DNA from: Xanthomonas sp. CFBP 8443
GTDB lineage: Bacteria > Pseudomonadota > Gammaproteobacteria > Xanthomonadales > Xanthomonadaceae
Assembly (NCBI RefSeq): GCF_025666195.1
Contig: NZ_CP102592.1
Location: forward strand, 1,860,001 to 1,924,000
Direction: 5' to 3'
Length of the DNA: 64,000 nt
A program made the translations under genes and the position numbers. How positions within the stretch are numbered: the stretch's first letter is position 1; each line of letters begins with the position of its first letter. Positions 38,188-49,574 of this stretch are shown one piece after another. The notes beneath the pieces are model-generated. The model saw nothing but the letters and a program-made list of their open reading frames with translations. It searched no databases and was not told the DNA's origin.

Positions 38188-38592
38188 GGGCGCGTATCTG
38201 CCGGCGGTTGGTGCTGCCTGGCGGGAAGATCAGCTGTTTGCGGTAGCGGCTCGGCTGCGGATTTTTAGGGACAAGGGTGGGCTGCGTGGCTTGGCCCGTT
38301 CTTCGCCGTTGCGCCGGCATCTCGGCTTGGCCAGCATCCATGGCCGGACGCTTCACGGCACGCGCGCCAATGGCGCGCATGTCGTGCCTCCCCGCTCCGC
38401 CCGGAGCGGGGAGGCACGGCTCCTCTGACATGCGAGGCGATTGCGCGCCGGCAACGGGCAGGGATGTTGCGGCGCATCAACCGGTGTGGTGCTGCGGCTC
38501 GCGTAATCTCGTTGCGGCGCGATATCTAGCACCGCGCTAGACTGTCGCCCCTTGGCGGCCCGGTGGGCCGCGCGACTGGATCGTCATTCCGC
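38188..38592. other. 405-bp intergenic region with a perfect long hairpin
   Basis: It contains the 16-bp perfect stem at 38383-38418, and a shorter GCGCGCC-type palindrome near 38361-38377. The promoter of accD must lie in the last ~100 bp; no clear -35/-10 pair could be chosen. No gene was found. Confidence 0.5.
38383..38418. repeat. Perfect 16-bp stem-loop, REP-like
   Basis: Positions 38383-38398 pair perfectly with 38403-38418 around a 4-nt loop. No T run follows on either strand, so it is a poor terminator; a REP-like element or RNA-stabilising hairpin is more likely. Confidence 0.7.
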
Positions 38593-39483
<891 letters not shown>

Positions 39484-39487
39484 CGGT

Positions 39488-39620
39488 CGGGACCCGGGAC
39501 TCGGGACTCGGGACTCGTGGCCCGGCGCAACGGACGTATTGCGCGGCAGGTGCTCATTTCTCTGGATCCCTGGATGTCTCCGGCTTTGACCGAGTCCCGG
39601 GTCCCGAGTCCCGAGTCCCG
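39488..39620. repeat. Inverted pair of GGGACTC heptad arrays between accD and glmM
   Basis: The left array is at 39488-39517 (one GGGACCC and three GGGACTC units). The right array at 39591-39620 is complementary except that the odd unit is shifted. The spacer is 73 bp. The array starts 5 bp after the accD stop and ends 6 bp before the glmM start. Confidence 0.88.
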
Positions 39621-39625
39621 CAGCG

Positions 39626-40975
39626 ATGAGCCCCCGCAAATACTTCGGTACCGACGGCATTCGCGGCCGGGTCGGGCAGGGCGCGATTTCCGCCGATTTC
39701 GTGATGCGCCTGGGCAATGCGCTGGGCCGCGTGCTCGGCGCCGGCAGCGCAGGCAATGCGCGGCCGACGGTGGTGATCGGCAAGGACACGCGGATTTCCG
39801 GCTACATGTTCGAATCGGCGCTGGAGGCCGGACTGGTCGCCGCCGGTGCCGACGTGCAATTGCTCGGGCCGATGCCGACGCCGGCGGTGGCGTTCCTGAC
39901 CCGCACGCTCGGCGCCGACGCCGGCATCGTGATCAGCGCCTCGCACAATCCGCACTACGACAATGGCATCAAGTTCTTCTCCGCCGAGGGCGAGAAGCTC
40001 GACGACACCACCGAAAGCGCGATCGAGGCGGCGCTCGATGCGCCGTTCGCCACCGTGGAATCCGAGCGCCTGGGCAAGGCGATGCGCGCGCGCGATGCGA
40101 TCGGCCGCTACATCGAGTTCTGCAAGGCCAGCGTGCCGCGCGGCTTCGACCTGCGCGGGCTGAAAGTGGTGCTGGACTGCGCGCACGGCGCGACCTACCA
40201 CATCGCGCCGCTGCTGTTCCGCGAACTGGGCGCCGAGGTGATCGCGATCGGCGCCGCGCCGGACGGGCTCAACATCAACGCCGGGGTCGGCTCGATGCAC
40301 ATCGACAACCTCGCCAGCAACGTGCGCCAGCATGGCGCGCAGCTGGGCATCGCCTTCGACGGCGATGGCGACCGCGTGCTGATGGCCGACGACCAGGGCA
40401 ATCCGGTCGACGGCGACGACCTGCTGTACGTGCTGGCGCGCGGCTGGCAGGCCAGCGGCCGCCTGCGCGGGCCGGTGGTCGGCACGCTGATGACCAACTA
40501 CGGGCTGGAAAAGGCCCTGGCCGCGCTGCAGTTGCCGTTCCTGCGGGTCAAGGTCGGCGACCGCTACGTGCACCAGGCGCTGGTCGAGCAGGGCGGCGTG
40601 CTCGGCGGCGAGACCTCCGGGCACATGCTGTGCCTGGATCGCGCCACTACCGGCGACGCTATCGTCAGCGCGCTGCAGGTGCTGGAAGTGCTCAAGCGCT
40701 CGCGGCAGAGCCTGCGCGAGGCGCTGCAGGGCCTGGACAAGGTGCCGCAGAAGACCGTCAACGTGCGCCTGCAGCAGGGCGCGCGCCCGGCCGAGGCGGC
40801 GAGCGTGCAGGCCGCGCTGGCCGCGGCGCAGGCGGCGGTGCGGGGGCGCGGGCGCGCGTTCCTGCGCCCGTCCGGCACCGAGCCGGTGGTGCGGGTCACG
40901 GTCGAGGCCGACGACGCCACGCTGATGCAGGACACGCTGGAACGACTCGCCGAGGCGGTCCGTGACGCGGCGTGA
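39626..40975 (+). CDS. glmM: Phosphoglucosamine mutase
   Basis: A 449-residue phosphohexomutase that interconverts glucosamine-6-P and glucosamine-1-P for UDP-GlcNAc, peptidoglycan and LPS synthesis. The phosphorylated Ser is Ser106 in [13 protein letters not shown]. The metal loop is [10 protein letters not shown], the substrate specificity loop is GETSGHMLC and the phosphate-binding end is [11 protein letters not shown]. The start [13 protein letters not shown] is typical. The gene begins immediately after the heptad-repeat arm. A possible 29-codon ORF overlaps its 3' end. Confidence 0.97.
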   Translation: MSPRKYFGTDGIRGRVGQGAISADFVMRLGNALGRVLGAGSAGNARPTVVIGKDTRISGYMFESALEAGLVAAGADVQLLGPMPTPAVAFLTRTLGADAGIVISASHNPHYDNGIKFFSAEGEKLDDTTESAIEAALDAPFATVESERLGKAMRARDAIGRYIEFCKASVPRGFDLRGLKVVLDCAHGATYHIAPLLFRELGAEVIAIGAAPDGLNINAGVGSMHIDNLASNVRQHGAQLGIAFDGDGDRVLMADDQGNPVDGDDLLYVLARGWQASGRLRGPVVGTLMTNYGLEKALAALQLPFLRVKVGDRYVHQALVEQGGVLGGETSGHMLCLDRATTGDAIVSALQVLEVLKRSRQSLREALQGLDKVPQKTVNVRLQQGARPAEAASVQAALAAAQAAVRGRGRAFLRPSGTEPVVRVTVEADDATLMQDTLERLAEAVRDAA

Positions 40976-41051
40976 GTCGCTCGCCATCGCCGTTGCGGTG
41001 GTCATCGCCAAGATGGCCACCTTCTACCTGCTGTACCGCCTGCTGATCTGA
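40962..41051 (+). CDS. Putative 29-residue single-helix membrane peptide
   Basis: A GTG-started frame overlaps the last 14 nt of glmM and encodes [18 protein letters not shown] followed by [11 protein letters not shown], i.e. a positively charged N-terminus and one hydrophobic helix. Its position and topology fit a small membrane protein. There is no similarity to anything I know, and the frame is short enough to be chance. No Shine-Dalgarno could be assigned because it lies within glmM. Confidence 0.3.
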   Translation: MTRRESLAIAVAVVIAKMATFYLLYRLLI

Positions 41052-41090
41052 TCGCGGCGTTTCCCTTTCACGACGACTACGGTTTCCGCC

Positions 41091-42029
41091 ATGACTGCGC
41101 GCATCCCCACCCTGGACATCACCCGCTTCGACACAGACCGCGACGCCTTCGTCGCCGAACTGGGCGCGGCCTACCGCGAGTGGGGCTTCGCCGGCATCCG
41201 CAACCACGGCATCGCGCAGGCGCAGATCGATGCGGCCTACGGCGTGTTCAAGGCGTTCTTCGCGCTGCCCGAGGACGTCAAGCGCAAGTACCACCTGCCG
41301 GGCAGCGGCGGCGCGCGCGGCTACACCGCCTTCGGCGTGGAAACCGCCAAGGACTCCAAGCACTTCGACCTGAAGGAGTTCTGGCACATCGGCCGCGAGA
41401 TCCCCGACGATTCCAGGTACCGCGACGCCATGCCGCCGAACCTGTGGCCGAGCGAGGTGCCGGGCTTCCGCGAGCACGGCTACGGCCTGTACCAGGCGCT
41501 GGACCAGCTCGGCGCGCGCGTGCTGGCCGCGCTGGCGCTGCACATCGGCCTGCCCGAGCACTACTTCGCCGACAAGACCGACTCGGGTAATTCGATCCTG
41601 CGCCCGATCCACTACCCGCCGATCACCGCCGACGACATCCCCAACGTGCGCGCCGGCGCGCACGAGGACATCAACCTGATCACCCTGCTGGTCGGCGCCA
41701 GCGCCGCCGGGCTGGAGGTCAAGTCGCAGCAGGGCGAGTGGGTGCCGTTCACCTCCGACGCCGACACCATCGTGGTCAACATCGGCGACATGCTGCAGCG
41801 CTTGACCAACCACGTGTATCCCTCGACCACCCACCGCGTGGTCAACCCGCCGGGCGAACAGGCGCGCCAGCCGCGCTACTCGGTGCCGTTCTTCCTGCAT
41901 CCGAACCCGGATTTCCTGATCGACGTGCTGCCGTCTTGCGTCAGCGCCGACAACCCCAGCCGCTATCCCGAGCCGATCACCGCGCAGGGCTATCTGGAAG
42001 AGCGGTTGCGCGAGATCAAGCTGAAATAG
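41091..42029 (+). CDS. 2-oxoglutarate/Fe(II) oxygenase, isopenicillin N synthase-like
   Basis: A 312-residue non-haem iron dioxygenase of the isopenicillin N synthase-like family. An N-terminal DIOX_N region (IPTLDITRFDTDRDAFVAEL, GFAGIRNHGIAQAQ) precedes the jelly-roll. The iron ligands are His and Asp in AHEDINLITLL and the His of STTHRVVNP, and the co-substrate Arg is in PRYSVPFF. Such enzymes hydroxylate or ring-close small molecules; nothing nearby indicates the substrate. No biosynthetic cluster is present, so it is more likely housekeeping than antibiotic-related. Confidence 0.92.
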   Translation: MTARIPTLDITRFDTDRDAFVAELGAAYREWGFAGIRNHGIAQAQIDAAYGVFKAFFALPEDVKRKYHLPGSGGARGYTAFGVETAKDSKHFDLKEFWHIGREIPDDSRYRDAMPPNLWPSEVPGFREHGYGLYQALDQLGARVLAALALHIGLPEHYFADKTDSGNSILRPIHYPPITADDIPNVRAGAHEDINLITLLVGASAAGLEVKSQQGEWVPFTSDADTIVVNIGDMLQRLTNHVYPSTTHRVVNPPGEQARQPRYSVPFFLHPNPDFLIDVLPSCVSADNPSRYPEPITAQGYLEERLREIKLK

Positions 42030-42030
42030 C

Positions 42031-42143
42031 AGGGATTGGGGATTCGGGATTGGGGATTCGCAAGAGCGGGTTCCCGCGTTGCATTTGTGTCCGGCGCGTA
42101 CGTCCCGCCTTTGCGAACCCCCAATTCCGAATCCCCAATCCCG
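42031..42143. repeat. Inverted pair of GGGATTG/GGGATTC arrays
   Basis: The left array at 42031-42060 directly follows the oxygenase stop. The right array at 42114-42143 is its near reverse complement and ends 4 bp before the stop of the convergent SDR gene. The spacer is 53 bp. The same unit type occurs singly at 14006-14033. Confidence 0.85.
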
Positions 42144-42146
42144 GCT

Positions 42147-42944
42147 TCACAACGGCCTGATCCGCTGCGAGCCGCGGCGCATCAGCCGCAGCAGCAGGGC
42201 GTTCGGCAGCAGCGCGACCAGGCTCAGCAGGGCGCGGTAGAACAGCCCCGGCACCACCCGCACGCGGCCGTGTTCGGCGCCGTCGATGCCGGCGCGCGCG
42301 ACCGCGTCGGCGTGTAGCCAGGCCCAGCGTGGCAGCTTGTCCATCTGCGCGCGGGTGCCGGTCACGTCGTGGAATTCGGACCAGGTGAAGCCTGGGCACA
42401 GCGCGCAGACCTTGACCCCGCGGTCGGCGTTCTCCAGCGCCAGCGATTCGCTGAAGCGCAGCATGAAGCTCTTCGCCGCCGCGTACAGGGTCTGCCCGTC
42501 GGCGCCGGGCACCAGCGCGGCGAACGAGGCGACGTTGAGGATGCGGCCGTGGCCGCTGGCGCGCAGTGCCGGCAGCAGGCGCCAGGTCAGCTCGCAGACC
42601 GCGCCGACCATCACCTGCAGGAACGCGGCGTGGGTGGCCCAGTCGCTGTCGGGAAAGCGCCCCGGCACGCCATAGCCGGCGTTGTTGACCAGGATCCGCA
42701 CCGCCAGGCCGCGCCGTTCCAGTTCGGCCACCAGCGCGGCCGGTGCCGCCGGGTCGGCCAAGTCGGCGACCACAATCTGCACCGGCACCTGCGCGCGCAG
42801 TTCCTCGGCCAGCGCCTGCAATAGCGCCTCGCGCCGCGCGCTGAGGATCAGCGGCACGCCGCGGCGGGCGTATTCGCGGGCGATCTCGCGGCCGATGCCG
42901 CTGGAGGCGCCGGTGATCAGGGCATGGCCGGAGGGCTGGGGCAT
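42147..42944 (-). CDS. Short-chain dehydrogenase/reductase
   Basis: A 265-residue classical SDR. The cofactor motif TGASSGIG is at about residues 11-18, LVNNAGYG is at about 87-94, and the catalytic YxxxK is in YAAAKSF with the upstream Ser in NVASFAALV. The C-terminal ~30 residues are hydrophobic (LFYRALLSLVALLPNALLLRLM), suggesting membrane association, as seen in some DltE/YqjQ-like SDRs. Substrate is unknown. The ATG at 42944 gives MPQPSGHALITGASSGIG; the frame upstream overlaps tpiA antisense and is not used. Confidence 0.93.
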   Translation of the reverse strand: MPQPSGHALITGASSGIGREIAREYARRGVPLILSARREALLQALAEELRAQVPVQIVVADLADPAAPAALVAELERRGLAVRILVNNAGYGVPGRFPDSDWATHAAFLQVMVGAVCELTWRLLPALRASGHGRILNVASFAALVPGADGQTLYAAAKSFMLRFSESLALENADRGVKVCALCPGFTWSEFHDVTGTRAQMDKLPRWAWLHADAVARAGIDGAEHGRVRVVPGLFYRALLSLVALLPNALLLRLMRRGSQRIRPL

Positions 42945-43055
42945 GGCGGTCTCGCAGGGGATCGGCGGCGGGCGGGGAGGGTGGGCAGCCGGCGGAGCCG
43001 GGTCTAACCGCGCATCGGCTATCCTTTCGGCACTTTTTCGCCGGAGAACGCGCCG

Positions 43056-43808
43056 ATGCGACGCAAGATCGTAGCCGGAAACTGGAAGCTGCACGGCAAC
43101 CGCCATTTCGCCACCGCGCTGGTGCAGGAGGTGGCCGCGGGCCTGCCTGCCGCCGGCGTGGAGGTGGTGATCCTGCCGCCGCTGCCCTACCTGGGCGACC
43201 TGATCGAGGATTTCGAGGGCCATGCGCTGCGCTTCGGCGCGCAGGACGTGAGCAGCAACGAGAAGGGCGCCTACACCGGTGAGGTGTCGGCGGCGATGCT
43301 GGTCGACGTCGGTGCCGAATACGGCTTGGTCGGGCATTCGGAGCGGCGCCAGTACCACGCCGAGAGCAGCGAACTGGTTGCGCGCAAGTTCGCCGCCGCG
43401 CTGCACGCCGGGTTGATTCCGATCCTGTGCGTGGGCGAGACCCTGGAGCAGCGCGAGGCCGGCCAGACTGAATCGGTCATCGCCGCGCAGCTGGCGCCGG
43501 TGCTGGCGCTGGTCGGCGTGCAGGGCTTCGCCAAGGCCGTGGTCGCCTACGAGCCGGTCTGGGCGATCGGCACCGGGCGCACCGCCAGCCCGGCCCAGGC
43601 GCAGGCGGTGCACGCGTTCATCCGTGGCGAAGTCGCCGCCCACGATGCTAGAATCGCTGATTCGCTGCCGCTCCTGTATGGGGGCAGCGTCAAGCCCGAC
43701 AACGCCGCGGAGCTGTTCGCACAGCCGGATGTCGATGGAGGGCTGGTCGGCGGCGCATCGTTGGTCGCCGAGGAATTCCTGGCCATCGCGCGCGCGGCGG
43801 CCCGTTAA
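43056..43808 (+). CDS. tpiA: Triosephosphate isomerase
   Basis: A 250-residue TIM barrel that interconverts dihydroxyacetone phosphate and glyceraldehyde-3-phosphate. The catalytic residues are Lys in AGNWKLHGN, His in GHSERRQY and Glu in AYEPVWAIGTGRTA. The phosphate loop is YGGSVKPDN and the end is GLVGGASL. It is 68 bp upstream of secG. The tpiA-secG pair with a tRNA-Leu and the nuo operon is a common gammaproteobacterial order. Confidence 0.97.
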   Translation: MRRKIVAGNWKLHGNRHFATALVQEVAAGLPAAGVEVVILPPLPYLGDLIEDFEGHALRFGAQDVSSNEKGAYTGEVSAAMLVDVGAEYGLVGHSERRQYHAESSELVARKFAAALHAGLIPILCVGETLEQREAGQTESVIAAQLAPVLALVGVQGFAKAVVAYEPVWAIGTGRTASPAQAQAVHAFIRGEVAAHDARIADSLPLLYGGSVKPDNAAELFAQPDVDGGLVGGASLVAEEFLAIARAAAR

Positions 43809-43875
43809 CCGAACGGTCGCCGCGGTGGCGGCCGCTCGCTACTCAAGTCGTACTTAAGTCCGGACGGATTTCGAA

Positions 43876-44310
43876 ATGCTGATGGTCATCCTCAATGTGG
43901 TCTACGTGCTGGTGGCGATCGCGATGATCGCGCTGATCCTGATGCAGCGCGGTTCCGGCGCGGCGGCGGGTTCGGGGTTCGGCGCGGGCGCGTCCGGCAC
44001 CGTGTTCGGATCGCGCGGCGCGTCCAACTTCCTGTCCAAGTCGACCAAGTGGCTGGCGGTGGTGTTCTTCGCCATCAGCCTGTTCATGGCCTGGTATGCC
44101 GGCCACAGCGCGCGCCCGGCGGCCGAGGCCAACCTCGGCGTGATGTCGCAGGCCGCGACCCCGGCCCCGGCCGCGCCGGCCGGCGAGCTGCAGATCCCGC
44201 AGGCGCCGGCGTCGACCGCGCCGGCCGCCGCACCCGCCGTTGCGCCGCCCGCGCCGCAGGCGCCGGAAAATGCACAACAAAAGTCGCCTGCCCCGTCGCA
44301 GAAAGACTGA
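43876..44310 (+). CDS. secG: Protein translocase subunit SecG
   Basis: A 144-residue Sec translocon subunit that stabilises SecYE. Two TM helices lie at about residues 2-22 (LMVILNVVYVLVAIAMIALIL) and 55-75 (KWLAVVFFAISLFMAWYAG), with the conserved MQRGSGAAAGSGFGAGASGTVFG between. The C-terminus from about residue 85 is an Ala/Pro-rich tail longer than in E. coli SecG (110 residues). The ATG at 43876 has a purine-rich region upstream. It is probably co-transcribed with tpiA. Confidence 0.95.
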   Translation: MLMVILNVVYVLVAIAMIALILMQRGSGAAAGSGFGAGASGTVFGSRGASNFLSKSTKWLAVVFFAISLFMAWYAGHSARPAAEANLGVMSQAATPAPAAPAGELQIPQAPASTAPAAAPAVAPPAPQAPENAQQKSPAPSQKD

Positions 44311-44317
44311 AGACGGT

Positions 44318-44323
44318 TACAAT
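44318..44323 (+). promoter_or_regulatory. Candidate -10 box for tRNA-Leu / nuo
   Basis: A TACAAT hexamer 35 bp upstream of the tRNA. There is no matching -35 hexamer, so it is only a candidate. Confidence 0.3.
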
Positions 44324-44358
44324 ATGTTGCGCGGCGGGATGCCGCGCGCGATACGCAA

Positions 44359-44443
44359 GCCCAGGTGGCGGAATTGGTAGACGCACTACCTTGAGGTGGT
44401 AGCGACTTAGGTCGTAGGGGTTCGAGTCCCCTCTTGGGCACCA
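44359..44443 (+). tRNA. tRNA-Leu (anticodon GAG)
   Basis: An 85-nt class II tRNA with encoded CCA. The acceptor GCCCAGG pairs with the 3' strand before GCACCA. The anticodon stem-loop CTACC-TTGAGGT-GGTAG gives anticodon GAG, reading CUC/CUU. The long variable arm (GCGACTTAGGTCGT) and T-arm GGGGTTCGAGTCCCC confirm leucine. It lies between secG and nuoA and is likely co-transcribed with one or both. Confidence 0.97.
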
Positions 44444-44550
44444 TTGTTTGGCTACGGTTTCTACGCGGGAACGTCACGTCCCTGCCTGGAGAATCGTCTA
44501 TCCCATGCCTGCGCGGCACGCGCGCGGGCACAGGCAAGAGAGAATTGCGA

Positions 44551-44907
44551 GTGCTGGCCGAATATTTGCCGACCCTGCTGTTTCTGATCGTGGCCACCGG
44601 AATCGGCGTCGCGCTGATGCTGGTGGGACGGTTCCTCGCTCCCCGGCGCCCGGACCTGAAGAAGCTCTCGCCCTACGAGTGCGGCTTCGAGGCGTTCGAA
44701 GACGCGCGCATGAAGTTCGACGTGCGCTACTACCTGATCGCGATCCAGTTCATCGTCTTCGATCTGGAAATCATCTTCATCGTGCCGTGGACGCAGGTGT
44801 TCATGGACCTGGGCGCTCGCTCCCTGGTCACCATGGGCCTGTTCGTCGGCATGCTGTTCCTCGGTTTTATCTACGTGTGGAAGAAGGGAGCGCTGGAATG
44901 GGAGTGA
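44551..44907 (+). CDS. nuoA: NADH-quinone oxidoreductase subunit A
   Basis: A 118-residue membrane subunit of complex I with three TM helices (about residues 8-28, 63-82 and 88-108) and the conserved loop [23 protein letters not shown]. The start is GTG at 44551, 7 nt after AAGAGAG, giving [12 protein letters not shown]; upstream frame codes through the tRNA end. It overlaps nuoB by 10 nt. It is the first gene of the 14-gene nuo operon, which pumps protons while transferring electrons from NADH to quinone. Confidence 0.97.
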   Translation: MLAEYLPTLLFLIVATGIGVALMLVGRFLAPRRPDLKKLSPYECGFEAFEDARMKFDVRYYLIAIQFIVFDLEIIFIVPWTQVFMDLGARSLVTMGLFVGMLFLGFIYVWKKGALEWE

Positions 44908-45452
44908 TTCAGACCCTGGATCGCCTGATGACCAACCCGATCCCGGAAGGGCGGGTCGACGACATCCTGCGTCCCGAAGGCGAGAACCCGTTGCTCGAGA
45001 AGGGCTACGTGACCACCAGCGTCGATGCGCTGCTGAACTGGGCACGCACCGGCTCGATGTGGCCGATGACCTTCGGCCTGGCCTGCTGCGCGGTCGAGAT
45101 GATGCACGCCGGCGCCGCGCGCCTGGACCTGGACCGCTACGGCGTGGTGTTCCGTCCGTCGCCGCGCCAGTCCGACGTGATGATCGTCGCCGGCACCCTG
45201 GTCAACAAGATGGCCCCGGCGCTGCGCAAGGTCTACGACCAGATGCCCGACCCGAAGTGGGTGATCTCGATGGGCAGCTGCGCCAACGGCGGCGGCTACT
45301 ACCACTATTCGTACTCGGTGGTGCGCGGTTGCGACCGCATCGTGCCGGTGGACATCTACGTCCCGGGCTGCCCGCCGACCGCCGAAGCGCTGGTCTACGG
45401 CATCTTGCAGCTGCAGAAGAAGATCTGGCGAACCCAGACCATCGCGCGCTGA
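44898..45452 (+). CDS. nuoB: NADH-quinone oxidoreductase subunit B
   Basis: A 184-residue peripheral-arm subunit that carries the terminal [4Fe-4S] cluster N2 next to the quinone site. The cluster ligands are CC in [11 protein letters not shown], Cys in [10 protein letters not shown] and Cys in [11 protein letters not shown]. Conserved [12 protein letters not shown] is present. The start overlaps nuoA by 10 nt, so translation is coupled. Confidence 0.98.
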   Translation: MGVIQTLDRLMTNPIPEGRVDDILRPEGENPLLEKGYVTTSVDALLNWARTGSMWPMTFGLACCAVEMMHAGAARLDLDRYGVVFRPSPRQSDVMIVAGTLVNKMAPALRKVYDQMPDPKWVISMGSCANGGGYYHYSYSVVRGCDRIVPVDIYVPGCPPTAEALVYGILQLQKKIWRTQTIAR

Positions 45453-45486
45453 TTCCTCTTACTTCTTAAGAGCACGCCAAGCCCCC

Positions 45487-46236
45487 ATGGCAGAGCAAGC
45501 ATCTTCCTTTAGCGACCGACTCGGCGCCCGTTTTCCCGGCAGCCAGGTGTTCGTGGTCCTCCCGCGTGGCGAAGTCACCCTGGAAGTGCCGGCCGACGCC
45601 TGGCACGCCACCTGCCTGGCGCTGCGCGACGAGTTCGGTTTCGAACAGTTGTCCGACCTGTGCGGCGTGGACTACCTGGGCTACGGCAGCGACGAGTGGG
45701 ATACCGCCGACGTGTCGTCGCAAGGCTTCAGCCGTGGCGTCGAAGGCAAGGGCATGGGCCGTTTCGGTTGGGGCGAGTTCCCCAGCGGCGAGACCGCCGG
45801 CGACATCCAGCCGTTGCCGGTGCCGCTGCAGCGCTATGCGGTGCTGGCGCAGCTGATGTCCTACCGCCACAACCAGCGCCTGCGCGTGCGCTGCTATGCG
45901 CCGAACGAAGATCTGCCGGTGGTGGCCTCGGTCACCGACATCTGGCCGGGCGCGAACTGGTTCGAGCGCGAGGCGTTCGACCTGTTCGGCGTGGTCTTCG
46001 CCGGCCATCCGGACCTGCGCCGCATCCTCACCGACTACGGCTTCGTCGGCCATCCGTTCCGCAAGGACTTCCCGCTGATCGGCAACGTCGAAGTGCGCTA
46101 CGACGAAGAGAAGCAGCGTGTGATCTACGAACCGGTGACCTCGGTGGAGCCGCGCGTCGGCGTGCCGCGGGTGATCCGCGACGATGCGCGCTACCAGACC
46201 GCCGCAGGCGAAGCACAGAAGGAGCCCGCCAAGTGA
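45487..46236 (+). CDS. nuoC: NADH-quinone oxidoreductase subunit C
   Basis: A 249-residue subunit (30-kDa family) of the complex I connecting fragment. The family motif region is [45 protein letters not shown] (cited as separate blocks: ERExxDxxG then RRILTDYGF). NuoC is separate from NuoD here, unlike the fused NuoCD of E. coli. It overlaps nuoD at a GTGA. Confidence 0.97.
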   Translation: MAEQASSFSDRLGARFPGSQVFVVLPRGEVTLEVPADAWHATCLALRDEFGFEQLSDLCGVDYLGYGSDEWDTADVSSQGFSRGVEGKGMGRFGWGEFPSGETAGDIQPLPVPLQRYAVLAQLMSYRHNQRLRVRCYAPNEDLPVVASVTDIWPGANWFEREAFDLFGVVFAGHPDLRRILTDYGFVGHPFRKDFPLIGNVEVRYDEEKQRVIYEPVTSVEPRVGVPRVIRDDARYQTAAGEAQKEPAK

Positions 46237-47540
46237 GCGAGTACCAGCAGGCGCACGATGGGTTCGCCAGCAGTCCTGCCGAGAGCAAGCAGGAGATCCG
46301 CAACTACACGATGAACTTCGGCCCGCAGCATCCGGCCGCGCATGGCGTGTTGCGCCTGATCCTGGAAATGGACGGCGAGACCGTGGTCCGCGCCGATCCG
46401 CATATCGGCCTGCTGCACCGTGGCACCGAGAAGCTGGCCGAGTCCAAGCCGTTCAACCAGTCGATCGGCTATATGGACCGCCTCGACTACGTGTCGATGA
46501 TGTGCAACGAGCACGCCTACGTGCGCGCGATCGAGACCCTGATGGGGATCGAGGCGCCGGAGCGCGCGCAGTACATCCGCACCCTGTTCGACGAGATCAC
46601 CCGCATCCTGAACCACCTGATGTGGGTCGGCTCCAACGGCCTGGACCTGGGCGCGATGGCGGTGATGCTGTACGCGTTCCGCGAGCGCGAAGAGCTGATG
46701 GACTGCTACGAAGCGGTCTCCGGCGCGCGCATGCACGCGACCTACTACCGGCCCGGCGGCGTCTACCGCGACCTGCCGGACCGCATGCCCAAGTACAAGG
46801 AATCGCGCTGGCACAAGGGCAACGCGCTGAAGCGGCTCAATGCCGCGCGCGAAGGGTCGATGCTCGACTTCCTGGAAGACTTCACCAGCACGTTTCCGGG
46901 TCGGGTCGACGAGTACGAAACCCTGCTCACCGACAACCGCATCTGGAAGCAGCGCACCGTCGGCATCGGCGTGGTCACCCCGGAGCAGGCCTATGGCTGG
47001 GGCATGACCGGCGCGATGCTGCGCGGCTCGGGCATCGAATGGGACCTGCGCAAGAAGCAGCCGTACGCCAAGTACGACGCGGTGGATTTCGACATCCCGG
47101 TCGGCACCAACGGCGACTGCTACGACCGCTACCTGGTGCGCGTGGCCGAGATGCGCGAATCCAACCGCATCATCCAGCAGTGCGTGAAGTGGCTGAGGGC
47201 CAACCCCGGGCCGGTGATGGTCGAGAACTTCAAGGTGGCGCCGCCCAAGCGCGCCGACATGAAGGACGACATGGAAGCGTTGATCCATCACTTCAAGCTG
47301 TTCAGCGAAGGCTATTGCGTGCCGGCCGGCGAGACCTACTGCGCGGTCGAAGCGCCGAAGGGCGAGTTCGGTTGCTACTTGTCTTCCGACGGCGCCAACA
47401 AACCGTTCCGCGTGCACCTGCGTGCGCCGGGCTTCGCCCATCTGTCGTCGATGGACGCGATCGTGCGCGGGCACATGCTGGCCGACGTGGTGGCGATGAT
47501 CGGCACCTACGACCTGGTGTTCGGCGAGGTGGATCGATGA
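46233..47540 (+). CDS. nuoD: NADH-quinone oxidoreductase subunit D
   Basis: A 435-residue subunit (49-kDa family) that forms the quinone-binding pocket with NuoB. Motifs are [38 protein letters not shown] and the C-terminal [12 protein letters not shown]. The start is GTG at 46233, overlapping the nuoC stop. A heptad-repeat array begins 3 bp after its TGA, interrupting the otherwise tight operon. Confidence 0.98.
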   Translation: MSEYQQAHDGFASSPAESKQEIRNYTMNFGPQHPAAHGVLRLILEMDGETVVRADPHIGLLHRGTEKLAESKPFNQSIGYMDRLDYVSMMCNEHAYVRAIETLMGIEAPERAQYIRTLFDEITRILNHLMWVGSNGLDLGAMAVMLYAFREREELMDCYEAVSGARMHATYYRPGGVYRDLPDRMPKYKESRWHKGNALKRLNAAREGSMLDFLEDFTSTFPGRVDEYETLLTDNRIWKQRTVGIGVVTPEQAYGWGMTGAMLRGSGIEWDLRKKQPYAKYDAVDFDIPVGTNGDCYDRYLVRVAEMRESNRIIQQCVKWLRANPGPVMVENFKVAPPKRADMKDDMEALIHHFKLFSEGYCVPAGETYCAVEAPKGEFGCYLSSDGANKPFRVHLRAPGFAHLSSMDAIVRGHMLADVVAMIGTYDLVFGEVDR

Positions 47541-47542
47541 AG

Positions 47543-47687
47543 CCGGGACTCGGGACTCGGGACTCGGGACTCGGCGAAGCCGGGTCTGCGCTGGTCTTTT
47601 CTGTAAACGCGGTTGTTCTTTCTCATGGTTCGGACACTGCCGGACGCGGGCTCTTGCGAGTCCCCGGTCCCCAGTCCCGAGTCCCGG
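47543..47687. repeat. Inverted pair of GGGACTC heptad arrays inside the nuo operon
   Basis: The left array at 47543-47574 (four GGGACTC units) begins 3 bp after the nuoD stop. The right array at 47658-47687 is a partly degenerate reverse complement (GTCCCCGG, GTCCCCA and CCGAGTCCC units). It ends 10 bp before nuoE. The spacer is 83 bp and contains no gene. This is the largest gap in the operon. Confidence 0.88.
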
Positions 47688-47697
47688 AGTTCCACGC

Positions 47698-48225
47698 ATG
47701 AAAGCGACAGGTAATTTCGAAGCGGCGCGCGACGTCGATCCGATGGTGGTGCTGAGCGACAAGACGCGCGCGCACATCGATCACTGGCTGGCCAAGTTCC
47801 CGCCGGACCGCAAGCGCTCGGCCGTGCTGCAGGGCCTGCACGCCGCGCAGGAGCAGAACCAGGGCTGGCTGACCGACGAGCTGATCGCCGGCGTGGCCAA
47901 GTACCTGGAGCTGCCGCCGGTGTGGGCCTACGAGGTCGCCAGCTTCTACTCGATGTTCGAGACCGAGAAGGTCGGCCGCAACAACGTCGCCTTCTGCACC
48001 AACATCAGCTGCTGGCTCAACGGCGCCGAGGACCTGGTCGCGCATGCGGAGAAGAAGCTCGGCTGCAAGCTGGGCCAGTCCACCGCCGACGGTCGCGTCT
48101 ACCTCAAGCGCGAAGAAGAATGCCTGGCCGGTTGCGCCGGCGCGCCGATGATGGTGATCAACGGCCACTATCACGAGCACTTGACCAAGGACAAGGTCGA
48201 CGCGCTGCTGGACGGGTTGGAGTAA
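47698..48225 (+). CDS. nuoE: NADH-quinone oxidoreductase subunit E
   Basis: A 175-residue thioredoxin-fold subunit (24-kDa family) with the [2Fe-2S] cluster N1a. Ligands are the Cys pair in FCTNISCWL and the pair in [12 protein letters not shown]. Conserved VASFYSMF and [15 protein letters not shown] are present. The ATG at 47698 follows the heptad-repeat gap. nuoF begins 5 bp after its stop. Confidence 0.97.
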   Translation: MKATGNFEAARDVDPMVVLSDKTRAHIDHWLAKFPPDRKRSAVLQGLHAAQEQNQGWLTDELIAGVAKYLELPPVWAYEVASFYSMFETEKVGRNNVAFCTNISCWLNGAEDLVAHAEKKLGCKLGQSTADGRVYLKREEECLAGCAGAPMMVINGHYHEHLTKDKVDALLDGLE

Positions 48226-48230
48226 CGGCA

Positions 48231-49570
<1,340 letters not shown>

Positions 49571-49574
<4 letters not shown>

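Noticed and set aside
39488..39620. CRISPR array
   Set aside because: The units are 7-8 bp, contiguous without spacers, and in two inverted arms; no cas genes are present.
41091..42029. Antibiotic (isopenicillin N synthase) gene
   Set aside because: The family is broad; no beta-lactam or peptide synthetase genes are nearby, so only a generic oxygenase call is supported.
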